From: Treponema sp.
GTDB taxonomy: Bacteria; Spirochaetota; Spirochaetia; Treponematales; Breznakiellaceae
Direction: 5' to 3'
Length of the DNA stretch: 15,271 bases
NCBI GenBank assembly: GCA_031278025.1
Contig: JAITLF010000162.1
Location: 1 to 15,271, forward strand
Both the position numbers and the translations under genes were made by a program. Positions within the stretch are counted from its first letter, which is position 1, and the number at the start of each line of letters is the position of its first letter. Below, one piece after another: positions 1 through 6,085 of the stretch. Below the pieces are notes generated by a model. It ran no database searches. It was not told the origin of the DNA and worked only from the letters and a program-made list of their open reading frames with translations.

Positions 1-63
1 GGGGGGTAACTTATCGCCCGTTTTTCGCGGCGGGGGGGCCGGCATCTTCAACCTATCAATCAT
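1..63 (-). CDS. Partial unknown ORF, 5' end only, cut by contig edge
   Basis: Only the first codons are present, running off the left edge with no stop. Two ATG codons lie in tandem (66-64 and 63-61 on the minus strand). The second sits 6 nt after an AGGAG ribosome binding site (74-70), against 3 nt for the first, so the second is the likelier start. The visible peptide begins M-I-D-R-L-K-M-P-A-P-P-P and is too short to assign. It is preceded by a consensus promoter and belongs to the cassette that recurs at the right end of the window, where the corresponding peptide begins M-V-D. The matching leader and first codons suggest two members of one gene family or repeated element. The Pro/Gly-rich codons near the edge may include sequencing error. 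Confidence 0.45.
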   Translation of the reverse strand, partial: MIDRLKMPAPPPRKTGDKLPP

Positions 64-129
64 CATTCGCTCCTCTTTTCGGTAATGCGCTAGTACTTAT
101 TATAGCGCGGAACCCCCAAAAAACAATAC
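55..129 (-). repeat. 75-bp promoter/RBS/start cassette, copy A
   Basis: This segment aligns without gaps to 15131-15205 on the plus strand, with 66 of 75 positions identical by eye. It holds the -35 and -10 elements, a leader containing TAAGTACTAGCGCATTACCG, the ribosome binding site, two ATG codons and the next two codons. From the base after the -10 element to the end only two positions differ. The two copies are in inverted orientation and face out of the contig. Confidence 0.8.
99..126 (-). promoter_or_regulatory. Sigma-70-type promoter of the left-edge cassette
   Basis: Reading the minus strand, a TTGTTT -35 element (126-121) is followed by a 16-nt spacer and a perfect TATAAT -10 element (104-99). 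An AGGAG ribosome binding site and tandem ATG codons follow about 25 nt downstream. The same elements with the same 16-nt spacing occur in the right-edge cassette (TTGTTT...TATAGT), which supports this being a real promoter. Confidence 0.7.
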
Positions 130-244
130 CCAGAGCGCGCGTATCTGCAATCTCTGTCCCTCCCTCTGGCGATAACCCGTCCTGCGGTCCGGTTTGTGGT
201 AACGGTAAATTGCGTCCGCCTGGCGGGCCGCCTGGCAGGGCGCC

Positions 245-274
245 TTGACGAGAACCCCGGAGATGGGATACAAA
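245..274 (+). promoter_or_regulatory. Candidate promoter of the rpsF operon
   Basis: TTGACG (245-250) is followed by an 18-nt spacer and TACAAA (269-274), which matches TATAAT at four of six positions. This would give a leader of about 50 nt before rpsF. A six-base inverted repeat, ACAAAG (270-275) and CTTTGT (284-289), overlaps the -10 element and the expected start site and might be an operator or a leader hairpin. The evidence is motif matching only. Confidence 0.4.
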
Positions 275-333
275 GACGTACCTCTTTGTCCGTCCCTGGG
301 ATGGGCCAATTTTTTAGTCCGTAAGGAGGACCT

Positions 334-615
334 ATGCGTCAGTATGAACTGACGGTCATCTTCCCGCTGGAAGAAGACCTGTATCAGGCAGGCCGGGAGC
401 AATTGCAAACCGACCTGAGTTCTCATGAGGCCGGGATCGAAAAGACCGATGAAATCGGTGACCGGGACCTGGCCTACGAAGTCAAAAAGCGGCGGAGGGG
501 ACGGTATGTCCTCTACACCCTTAAGACCGATCCGGAAAAAATCACCGTCCTTGATCGGATTTTCAAACTCAACACAAACCTCCTTAAATATTTTTTCGTT
601 AAGGTGGAACAATAG
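334..615 (+). CDS. rpsF: 30S ribosomal protein S6
   Basis: S6 (93 aa) is a small-subunit protein that binds the central domain of 16S rRNA as a heterodimer with S18, whose gene lies two genes downstream. The N-terminal MRQYELTVIFPLEED matches the family's opening beta strand. The segment around residues 44-65 (DLAYEVKKRRRGRYVLYTL) matches the conserved 'LAY.I.k...G.Y....f' core, and the protein ends soon after LKYFFVKVEQ. The length is normal for bacterial S6 without a long acidic tail. A strong AAGGAGG ribosome binding site at 321-327 fixes the start. It is the first gene of the rpsF-ssb-rpsR cluster, with ssb beginning 9 nt after its stop. Confidence 0.97.
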   Translation: MRQYELTVIFPLEEDLYQAGREQLQTDLSSHEAGIEKTDEIGDRDLAYEVKKRRRGRYVLYTLKTDPEKITVLDRIFKLNTNLLKYFFVKVEQ

Positions 616-624
616 GAGGCATCT

Positions 625-1104
625 ATGGCGGATATTAATCATGTCGTACTGGTAGGAAGGTTGACTCGGGATGCGGAACTCAAGTATACCGCCGGAGGTC
701 AGGCGGTATGTAAGTTCTCTCTTGCCATTAACCGCCGGCGTAAGTCCGGCGAGCAATGGGTAGACGAGGCGAATTTTTTCGACATCGTTCTTTGGGGACG
801 GCAGGGAGAGGCCCTGAATCAGTACCTGGTAAAGGGAAAACAGGTGGGAATAGACGGCGAACTCCGCCAGGACCGCTGGGAGCAGGACGGCCAGAACCGT
901 TCTAAGGTCGAGATTGTCGCGAATAACCTTCAGCTTCTCGGCGGAGGGCCTGGCGGCGGCGGTGGTGGCTACACTCCGGGTGGCGGCTACACTTCGGGCG
1001 GGGGGTATCAGGAGCACCGGAACGAGGGCGGAGCGGAACGGCCTTCACGGGACAGCGGGCATCCTCGTGGCGATGATAGTTTTGCCGATGACATTCCGTT
1101 TTAA
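625..1104 (+). CDS. ssb: Single-stranded DNA-binding protein
   Basis: SSB (159 aa) coats single-stranded DNA during replication, repair and recombination and recruits partner proteins. Residues 1 to about 105 form the OB fold, starting MADINHVVLVGRLTRDAELK and including the FFDIVLWGRQGE segment typical of bacterial SSB. A glycine-rich disordered linker follows from about 106 to 135 with the repeated pattern GGGY, then a charged stretch. The last residues, DDIPF, are the conserved acidic tip that binds partners such as RecO, exonuclease I and PriA. The GGAGG ribosome binding site directly follows the rpsF stop, so translation is probably coupled. Placement between rpsF and rpsR is common in many bacterial phyla. 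Confidence 0.97.
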   Translation: MADINHVVLVGRLTRDAELKYTAGGQAVCKFSLAINRRRKSGEQWVDEANFFDIVLWGRQGEALNQYLVKGKQVGIDGELRQDRWEQDGQNRSKVEIVANNLQLLGGGPGGGGGGYTPGGGYTSGGGYQEHRNEGGAERPSRDSGHPRGDDSFADDIPF

Positions 1105-1162
1105 CCGGTTTAGCAGCGTTGTTTAATGCCGGGATAGTGATTTTAAGATTCAAGGAGCAAAT

Positions 1163-1498
1163 ATGTCTGATGCGAAATATGCAGAAAACGAGCATCCCCG
1201 GCAGGACCGGGGCGCGGAAAGCCAGCAGGATAGCCGGGATGGAGAAGGCCGTAGCGCAGGTGGTGGCGGCGGTGGCGGTAAAGGAAAGATTTTTTTCAAA
1301 AAGAAAGTCTGCAAATTCTGCACCCAAAAGCTGAAGATAGACTACAAAGATGCGGATGTGCTGCGCCGGTTTATCACTGACCGGGGAAAGATACTGCCCC
1401 GCCGGATTACCGGGACATGCGCGAAACATCAGCGGGCTCTGGCGGTGGCTATTAAGCGGGCCAGGATCATCGCCTTGCTTCCCTTCGTTGCCGAATAG
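1163..1498 (+). CDS. rpsR: 30S ribosomal protein S18 with glycine-rich N-terminal extension
   Basis: S18 (111 aa) pairs with S6 on 16S rRNA. The S18 core starts near residue 43 ([10 protein letters not shown]) and continues through [19 protein letters not shown] and [24 protein letters not shown], all strongly family-like. The CxxC pair in VCKFC together with the later C and H resembles the zinc-binding version of S18. The first 42 residues are an extra polar extension with a run of seven glycines, which makes the protein longer than the usual 70-90 aa. The start follows AAGGAG (1152-1157). An internal start after the glycine run would lack a comparable ribosome binding site, so the extension is probably real. 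Confidence 0.95.
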   Translation: MSDAKYAENEHPRQDRGAESQQDSRDGEGRSAGGGGGGGKGKIFFKKKVCKFCTQKLKIDYKDADVLRRFITDRGKILPRRITGTCAKHQRALAVAIKRARIIALLPFVAE

Positions 1499-1513
1499 AT
1501 AGAGCCGGCTGTC

Positions 1514-2587
1514 ATGATGCCCCCCCACATACCTGTTTTGATAGGAGCGGTTGCCTGTGTTTTCCTGGCCCGTTTTTGGCTTTTTGGGTTTTTGTATTTA
1601 CTGCCCCTGGGCATCATGGCGGCGGGGTACGGTTTTAGGGCCGCATGGGTTTGTTTGGCTTTAGCGACGGCGGGGAATGGTCTTTTGTCGGCGGGGGCGG
1701 CTGTTTTTTCTCCCTATTCCGGGGAACAGGTTATCGGGGGTATTGTGCATTTCGCCCTGGCTGCCGGGGCTTTTACCTGGATGATGGCTCCTTCTTTCAA
1801 GGATGCCGGTGAAGCGCTGGGAAAGTATTCACCGGCGCGTATCCCTGGGGTATACCGTTTTGTAATCGCGTCCTGTGTTGCCAGCCTCTTGATTCTGCCC
1901 TTAATAGCTTCCCTTCGTCAGAATACGGGTTTTAACGGTTTTATCCGTACCCAGGCTGAGGCGTTGTCGGCCTTGTATACGGCATCCGCCGGGGCGGATG
2001 TGGTAGAGCAGTCCCTTTTGGAACAGTATTTGACGCCGGACTTTATCATTGATACCCTGATCTTTTCGGCCCTGCGTGGCGGGGTGATGGCATCCTTTAT
2101 GGTTTTCTTCTTCGTTAACCGTCAACTCGCCCTGGTTCTGGTTTGGGTTTTTCGCCGGAGACGGAGAGGCGGAACGGGATCCAGTGAGACGTTGCCTAAT
2201 TCGCACGGAGAAATGCGTAATTTCGCTCCTGTAGATTTCCATGTCCCTTCGGGGTTCATCTGGGTTCTGTCCTTTTCGCTCCTTGCCATTCTCGCGGGAA
2301 CGAAATGGGGAATAGCGCCCCTGGAAATCGTTGCCTGGAACGGTATGGTTATCTGCGGTATCCTGTACCTGGCCCAGGGCGGCGGAATAGCGGCGTATTT
2401 TGTTATCCGGGCAAACCTTTCGCCCTTCATGAGGCTGGTCCTAAAGGTCCTCTTGTTTTTGTTGATCGTTAGTCCCGGAATTAACGCGGTACTGTTAGGA
2501 TGTCTAATCCTTTTGGGTATCGCCGAAAATTGGGCGCCCTTTCGGACGCCAAAAATCAAAGGACCATCCTCTACTCCGGGGATGTGA
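1514..2587 (+). CDS. DUF2232/YybS-like integral membrane protein
   Basis: This polytopic membrane protein (357 aa) has about eight or nine hydrophobic segments, roughly at residues 6-40 (two), 43-64, 73-91, 113-134, 180-212, 246-262, 270-297 and 306-336. A basic RRRRRGG loop near residues 214-220 is probably cytoplasmic. The C-terminal half, with a 'WNGMVICGILYLAQG' segment and a late 'LLGIAENWAPFR', resembles the DUF2232/YybS family. That family is often encoded between rpsR and rplI in other phyla. Its biochemical function is unknown. There is no good ribosome binding site. The tandem ATG at 1514/1517 lies 15 nt after the rpsR stop, so translation may depend on coupling. The start is therefore uncertain by a codon or more. 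Confidence 0.75.
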   Translation: MMPPHIPVLIGAVACVFLARFWLFGFLYLLPLGIMAAGYGFRAAWVCLALATAGNGLLSAGAAVFSPYSGEQVIGGIVHFALAAGAFTWMMAPSFKDAGEALGKYSPARIPGVYRFVIASCVASLLILPLIASLRQNTGFNGFIRTQAEALSALYTASAGADVVEQSLLEQYLTPDFIIDTLIFSALRGGVMASFMVFFFVNRQLALVLVWVFRRRRRGGTGSSETLPNSHGEMRNFAPVDFHVPSGFIWVLSFSLLAILAGTKWGIAPLEIVAWNGMVICGILYLAQGGGIAAYFVIRANLSPFMRLVLKVLLFLLIVSPGINAVLLGCLILLGIAENWAPFRTPKIKGPSSTPGM

Positions 2588-2658
2588 ATCCGGCGAAGGC
2601 GCGGCTGTGTCCGTACCGGGTTCGGGTTAGGGTCCGTACTGCACAAGGAGCTTGGAAC

Positions 2659-3237
2659 ATGAAAGTAATTTTGAACAAGGATTTGAACACCCTGGGAGAA
2701 GAAGGGGATGTCAAAGACGTAGCCAAAGGGTATGCCCGGAATTATCTTTTTCCCCGGGGCATAGCGTTACCGTATACGGAAAAGAACATCAAGAAGTTCG
2801 AGGCCCGGCGGGAAGAAATCGAAGCTCGTAAATCCGCGAAACGCCAGGATGCCGCAGGGCTGAGAGAAAAACTGGAAGCCCTGGAACTGGTTATTACCAT
2901 GCCTGCCGGAGCCAACGGCAAGCTCTATGGCGCGGTTACCAGCCAGATGGTGGCGGACGAGCTTACCAGGCAGGGTTTCCCCACGGAACGGAAGCGGGTG
3001 GAATTACCCGGCAACAGCTTTAAGAGCGTAGGCAAGTACAAGGTGGCGATCAAGCTCTACGAAAGCGCCGCTGCGGAAGTCGGACTGACCGTAGAAGCCC
3101 AGGTTATTAAGAGCGAACCCAAACACCCCGCCCCGGTACGGAAGGACAGGCGGCGTCATGGAGAGCATGTTGCAGGACAGGCGGTCGAGACAGCGCCGGC
3201 TGAAGATCCCGCCGCCGGGACTTCAGGCCAGGCGTAA
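2659..3237 (+). CDS. rplI: 50S ribosomal protein L9 with C-terminal extension
   Basis: L9 (192 aa) binds 23S rRNA at the base of the L1 stalk and helps reading-frame maintenance. The N-terminal rRNA-binding domain is clear: MKVILNKDLNTLGEEGDVKD and VAKGYARNYLFPRGIA match the family signature. A charged connecting helix (about 41-76) and the C-terminal domain (about 77-151), including GKLYGAVTS, follow. Residues 152-192 form an extra low-complexity tail rich in K, R, A, P and E, against a usual total near 148 aa. The start at 2659 is chosen because of an AAGGAG site (2645-2650) and the exact family N terminus. Reading further upstream in this frame would only overlap the preceding gene. Confidence 0.95.
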   Translation: MKVILNKDLNTLGEEGDVKDVAKGYARNYLFPRGIALPYTEKNIKKFEARREEIEARKSAKRQDAAGLREKLEALELVITMPAGANGKLYGAVTSQMVADELTRQGFPTERKRVELPGNSFKSVGKYKVAIKLYESAAAEVGLTVEAQVIKSEPKHPAPVRKDRRRHGEHVAGQAVETAPAEDPAAGTSGQA

Positions 3238-3299
3238 TCCCCGGAACGGGAAACAGGCGGTTCCCTCGTTAGGGTAAGCCCACAAACTCCCAGGATCCT

Positions 3300-4661
3300 A
3301 TGGCAGCGGGACTCAAAGACAAAATACCTCCTCACAATGAAGAAGCGGAAAAAGCGACGCTGGGGGCTATGCTCCTTGATAGTGATGCTGTTCCCGTTGC
3401 CATGCAGTACCTCAAGCCCGGCGATTTCTATATCAACCGGAACCGCCGGGTCTATGAGGCTATCAGAACCCTTTCCGATCAGGGGCTGAAGGCGGATATT
3501 ATCACCATAGTCGAGGAACTCCGGAGAACCGGCGAACTCGACGGGGCGGGAGGGCCGGCCTACGTTGCGTCTTTGACCAACGTGGTGCCAACCACCGCCA
3601 ACATTGAGTATTACGCGAAAGTCGTTCAGGACGGTTCCCTCCGGCGTTCCCTGATACGGGTTTCCAACGAGGTTGTCGCAAAGTCCTTTGATGAGTCTCA
3701 GGAATCCCGAATTATCCTGGAGGAAACCCAGCAGCGTATCTTTGAACTTACCGACTCGCGGCAAACCCTCACCTTCAAGAGCATCAAGGAAATCATTCCG
3801 CCGGTCATTAACATCATCGAAAGCCGGTATCATTCAAAAAGCCAGTACACCGGCGTTCCTTCCGGGTTTGACGACCTGGATCAGTATACCTCCGGGTTTC
3901 AGCCTTCGGAACTGATCATCATAGGCGCCCGTCCGTCCATTGGGAAAACCGCCCTGGCCCTAACCATGGCGACGAACATCGCCATACACCAGAAAGTCTC
4001 CACCGCTTTTTTTACCCTGGAAATGTCTGACGTGGCCCTGGTCCAGCGGCTTATTTCGGGAGAGGCGAATATCGAATCCAACTCCTTACGGCTTGGGAAA
4101 CTGAAACCTTCGGAATTCTCGAAACTTCTGGATGCTGCGGGGAAAATCTACGAGGCGCCCCTGTACATCGTGGATATGCCGAACATGAAGCTCCTGGACC
4201 TCCGCTCTCAAGCCCGGCGGCTCCGATCTCAACAGAAGGTGGAGATCATCTTTATTGATTATCTTACCCTCATCTCCTCGGAGAACTCCCAGCTTCCCCG
4301 GCATGAGCAAGTGGCGGAAATATCCCGGTCCCTCAAGAGTCTTGCACGGGAACTGGGTATCCCCATAGTGGCCCTTTCCCAGGTACGCCGGGAAGTAGAG
4401 GGCAAACGGAGCGGGGAACATGCGGGGCGGCCCGGACTGGCGGACTTGAGGGAATCAGGATCTATAGAACAGGACGCGGACTTGGTTATCTTCCTGCACC
4501 GGGACCGGAAGGTGGAGCCAAGCAACGGCGAAGTCGAAATAGGGCCGGGGACGATACCGACGGAACTGATTATAGCGAAACAGCGGAACGGTCCGGTAGG
4601 AATCATCAACATTGTCTTTCACGCAAAATTCGCCAAATTCGCACCGAAAGCCAAAGATTAA
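3300..4661 (+). CDS. dnaB: Replicative DNA helicase DnaB
   Basis: DnaB (453 aa) is the hexameric 5'-3' helicase that unwinds DNA at the replication fork using ATP. The N-terminal primase-interacting domain starts with IPPHNEEAEKATLGAMLLD (about residues 9-27). A linker leads to the RecA-like motor domain from about residue 180. The Walker A motif is GARPSIGKT (209-217, catalytic Lys 216), with Ile where Met is usual. The Walker B motif IIFIDYL ends with Asp 320. Later motifs VALSQVRREVE, LADLRESGSIEQDAD and the C-terminal IIAKQRNGPVG are all typical. There is no intein. The ribosome binding site is weak (CAGGA at 3291-3295). It lies 62 nt after rplI and ends the operon, an order shared with other treponemes. 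Confidence 0.97.
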   Translation: MAAGLKDKIPPHNEEAEKATLGAMLLDSDAVPVAMQYLKPGDFYINRNRRVYEAIRTLSDQGLKADIITIVEELRRTGELDGAGGPAYVASLTNVVPTTANIEYYAKVVQDGSLRRSLIRVSNEVVAKSFDESQESRIILEETQQRIFELTDSRQTLTFKSIKEIIPPVINIIESRYHSKSQYTGVPSGFDDLDQYTSGFQPSELIIIGARPSIGKTALALTMATNIAIHQKVSTAFFTLEMSDVALVQRLISGEANIESNSLRLGKLKPSEFSKLLDAAGKIYEAPLYIVDMPNMKLLDLRSQARRLRSQQKVEIIFIDYLTLISSENSQLPRHEQVAEISRSLKSLARELGIPIVALSQVRREVEGKRSGEHAGRPGLADLRESGSIEQDADLVIFLHRDRKVEPSNGEVEIGPGTIPTELIIAKQRNGPVGIINIVFHAKFAKFAPKAKD

Positions 4662-4766
4662 GGACCCGCGGCGTATGAATAATATGGCCAACAGGGGCAG
4701 GACCCCACTAACTGCTTAACTGCGTCAGGGCAAGCGCATTTACTTTTCGTGAAGCAACGCGAACCC

Positions 4767-4796
4767 TTGACCCCCCCGAAAAATTAGAGTTATAAT
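4767..4796 (+). promoter_or_regulatory. Near-consensus sigma-70 promoter for the PfkB kinase gene
   Basis: TTGACC (4767-4772) is followed by an 18-nt spacer and a perfect TATAAT (4791-4796), about 24 nt upstream of the kinase start. This is one of the best promoter matches in the window and separates the kinase from the dnaB operon. No clear intrinsic terminator was seen between dnaB and this promoter. Confidence 0.75.
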
Positions 4797-4819
4797 TCGC
4801 GAAAATTAAGGAGATACGC

Positions 4820-5848
4820 ATGAAACGGGTCGTTTGTTTCGGAGAAATCATGATGCGCCTGAATCCTAAGAGCTATCTGCGGCTTCTTCAGGCTTCGGAG
4901 TTCGAGGCTTCCTATGCAGGAGGCGAGGCAAATGTGGCGGTAAGTCTTGCTCATTTCGGGGTCAACGCCGCGTATGTTACCAAGGTTCCCTCTCACGAGA
5001 TAGGCCAGTCGGCGGTCAACGAGCTCCGGCGTTTTGGGGTGGACACCTCAGGGGTTCTGCGGGGCGGTGAGCGTTTGGGCATTTATTTTGTGGAAAAAGG
5101 CGCTTCGCAACGGGCGTCCAAGGTCATCTATGATCGCGCGCATTCGGCTATTATGGAGGCAAAGAGCGGCGAGTTTGACTGGGAGACCCTGCTTAAAGGG
5201 GCGGATTGGTTCCATTTTACGGGCATTACCCCGGCGTTAAGCGACAACTGCGCCCAACTGTGTAAAGAAGCCCTGGGGGCGGCGAAGAAGCTGGGCGTTC
5301 CGGTAAGCTGCGATCTCAACTACCGGAAGAAGCTGTGGAGCAGGGAGAAGGCGGGCCAGGTTATGGGAGAACTCATGTCCCAGGTGAATGTATGCATCGC
5401 CAACGAGGAAGATGCCGCCGATGTTTTCGGTATACGCGCTGCGGATACGGACATCAATGCCGGCGCTTTAAGCCACGAGGGGTATGTCTCGGTGGCAAAG
5501 CAGCTTACGGACCGGTTCGGGTTTCAGAAAGTGGCCGTTACCCTCCGGGGCAGCATTTCCGCCAGCGACAACAAGTGGTCGGGCATGCTCTACGACGGGA
5601 AGTCCGGCGCCGCCTCTTTCGGCCCCGATTACTCAGTCCGCATCGTGGACCGGGTCGGCGGAGGCGATAGTTTCGGCGCCGCCCTGATCTACTCTCAGCT
5701 GGAAGGCTGGGATGATCAGAAGGCCGTCAATTTTGCCGTTGCCGCGAGTTGCCTTAAACACACCATTGAACATGACTTCAATATCATCAGTCTTGCGGAA
5801 ATCGAAGCCCTTGCGGCAGGAAACGCATCGGGCCGGGTACAACGGTAG
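4820..5848 (+). CDS. kdgK: PfkB-family sugar kinase, probably 2-keto-3-deoxygluconate kinase
   Basis: This ribokinase/PfkB-fold kinase (342 aa) most likely phosphorylates 2-keto-3-deoxygluconate to KDPG in sugar-acid catabolism. The N terminus VVCFGEIMMRL and the substrate-binding segment GGEANVAVSLAHFG (34-47) match KdgK. YDRAHSA in the middle resembles the YDRANSA motif frequent in that subgroup. The PfkB signature near the C terminus, DRVGGGDSFGAAL, carries the catalytic base Asp 283 and the anion-hole glycines. AAGGAG (4808-4813) sits 6 nt before the ATG. The gene appears monocistronic, with its own promoter and a strong terminator at 5980-6011. Substrate choice is inferred from motifs; another 2-keto sugar or fructose is possible. 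Confidence 0.8.
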   Translation: MKRVVCFGEIMMRLNPKSYLRLLQASEFEASYAGGEANVAVSLAHFGVNAAYVTKVPSHEIGQSAVNELRRFGVDTSGVLRGGERLGIYFVEKGASQRASKVIYDRAHSAIMEAKSGEFDWETLLKGADWFHFTGITPALSDNCAQLCKEALGAAKKLGVPVSCDLNYRKKLWSREKAGQVMGELMSQVNVCIANEEDAADVFGIRAADTDINAGALSHEGYVSVAKQLTDRFGFQKVAVTLRGSISASDNKWSGMLYDGKSGAASFGPDYSVRIVDRVGGGDSFGAALIYSQLEGWDDQKAVNFAVAASCLKHTIEHDFNIISLAEIEALAAGNASGRVQR

Positions 5849-5940
5849 TCCCCGTTGAGCGGACCGGCCGCTTGAAGCGCGCCGCGTTTGATGCGTGAGG
5901 CTTGCGGGCGGATGGGTAAAAATGTTTTTTCGGAGTTGAG

Positions 5941-5953
5941 GGGACTTTGTCCC
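5941..5953 (+). other. Small perfect hairpin downstream of the kinase gene
   Basis: GGGAC, a TTT loop and GTCCC form a five-base-pair perfect inverted repeat between the kinase stop and the terminator. There is no T run after it, so it is not a terminator by itself. It may act as a 3'-end structure of the kinase mRNA. No further role can be assigned. Confidence 0.35.
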
Positions 5954-5979
5954 AACAGCATAACTTGGAGCCGCGCGGG

Positions 5980-6011
5980 AATAACATGGCCGAAAGGTCA
6001 TGTTATTTTTT
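5980..6011 (+). terminator. Strong intrinsic terminator after the PfkB kinase
   Basis: A 12-bp stem pairs AATAACATGGCC (5980-5991) with GGTCATGTTATT (5996-6007), with one G-U pair. It is capped by a GAAA (GNRA) tetraloop and followed by TTTT and an A/T-rich stretch. This is a textbook Rho-independent terminator ending the kinase transcript, and it isolates malQ, which starts 75 nt later. The flanking sequence is A/T-rich on both sides of the stem, so it might also work in reverse. Confidence 0.85.
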
Positions 6012-6085
6012 AATAAATTAAAATTTGAACATCCTCCGGTTGGCACTGCGTAGGGAAAAAATTGAATAAAGGATAGAGGTATGTC

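Noticed and set aside
281..333. S6:S18-binding leader RNA upstream of rpsF
   Set aside because: Such leaders are known in other bacteria, but I could not draw a convincing stem with the expected conserved bulge here; only a short inverted repeat overlapping the promoter was seen.
4662..4766. Terminator or RNA gene between dnaB and the PfkB kinase
   Set aside because: GGGG-CAGGA-CCCC could form a tiny stem but has no T run, and no tRNA or other RNA pattern was recognised.
5891..6013. Forty-codon ORF after the PfkB kinase
   Set aside because: It has no ribosome binding site, runs through two hairpins and ends inside the terminator, so it is better explained as 3' untranslated sequence.
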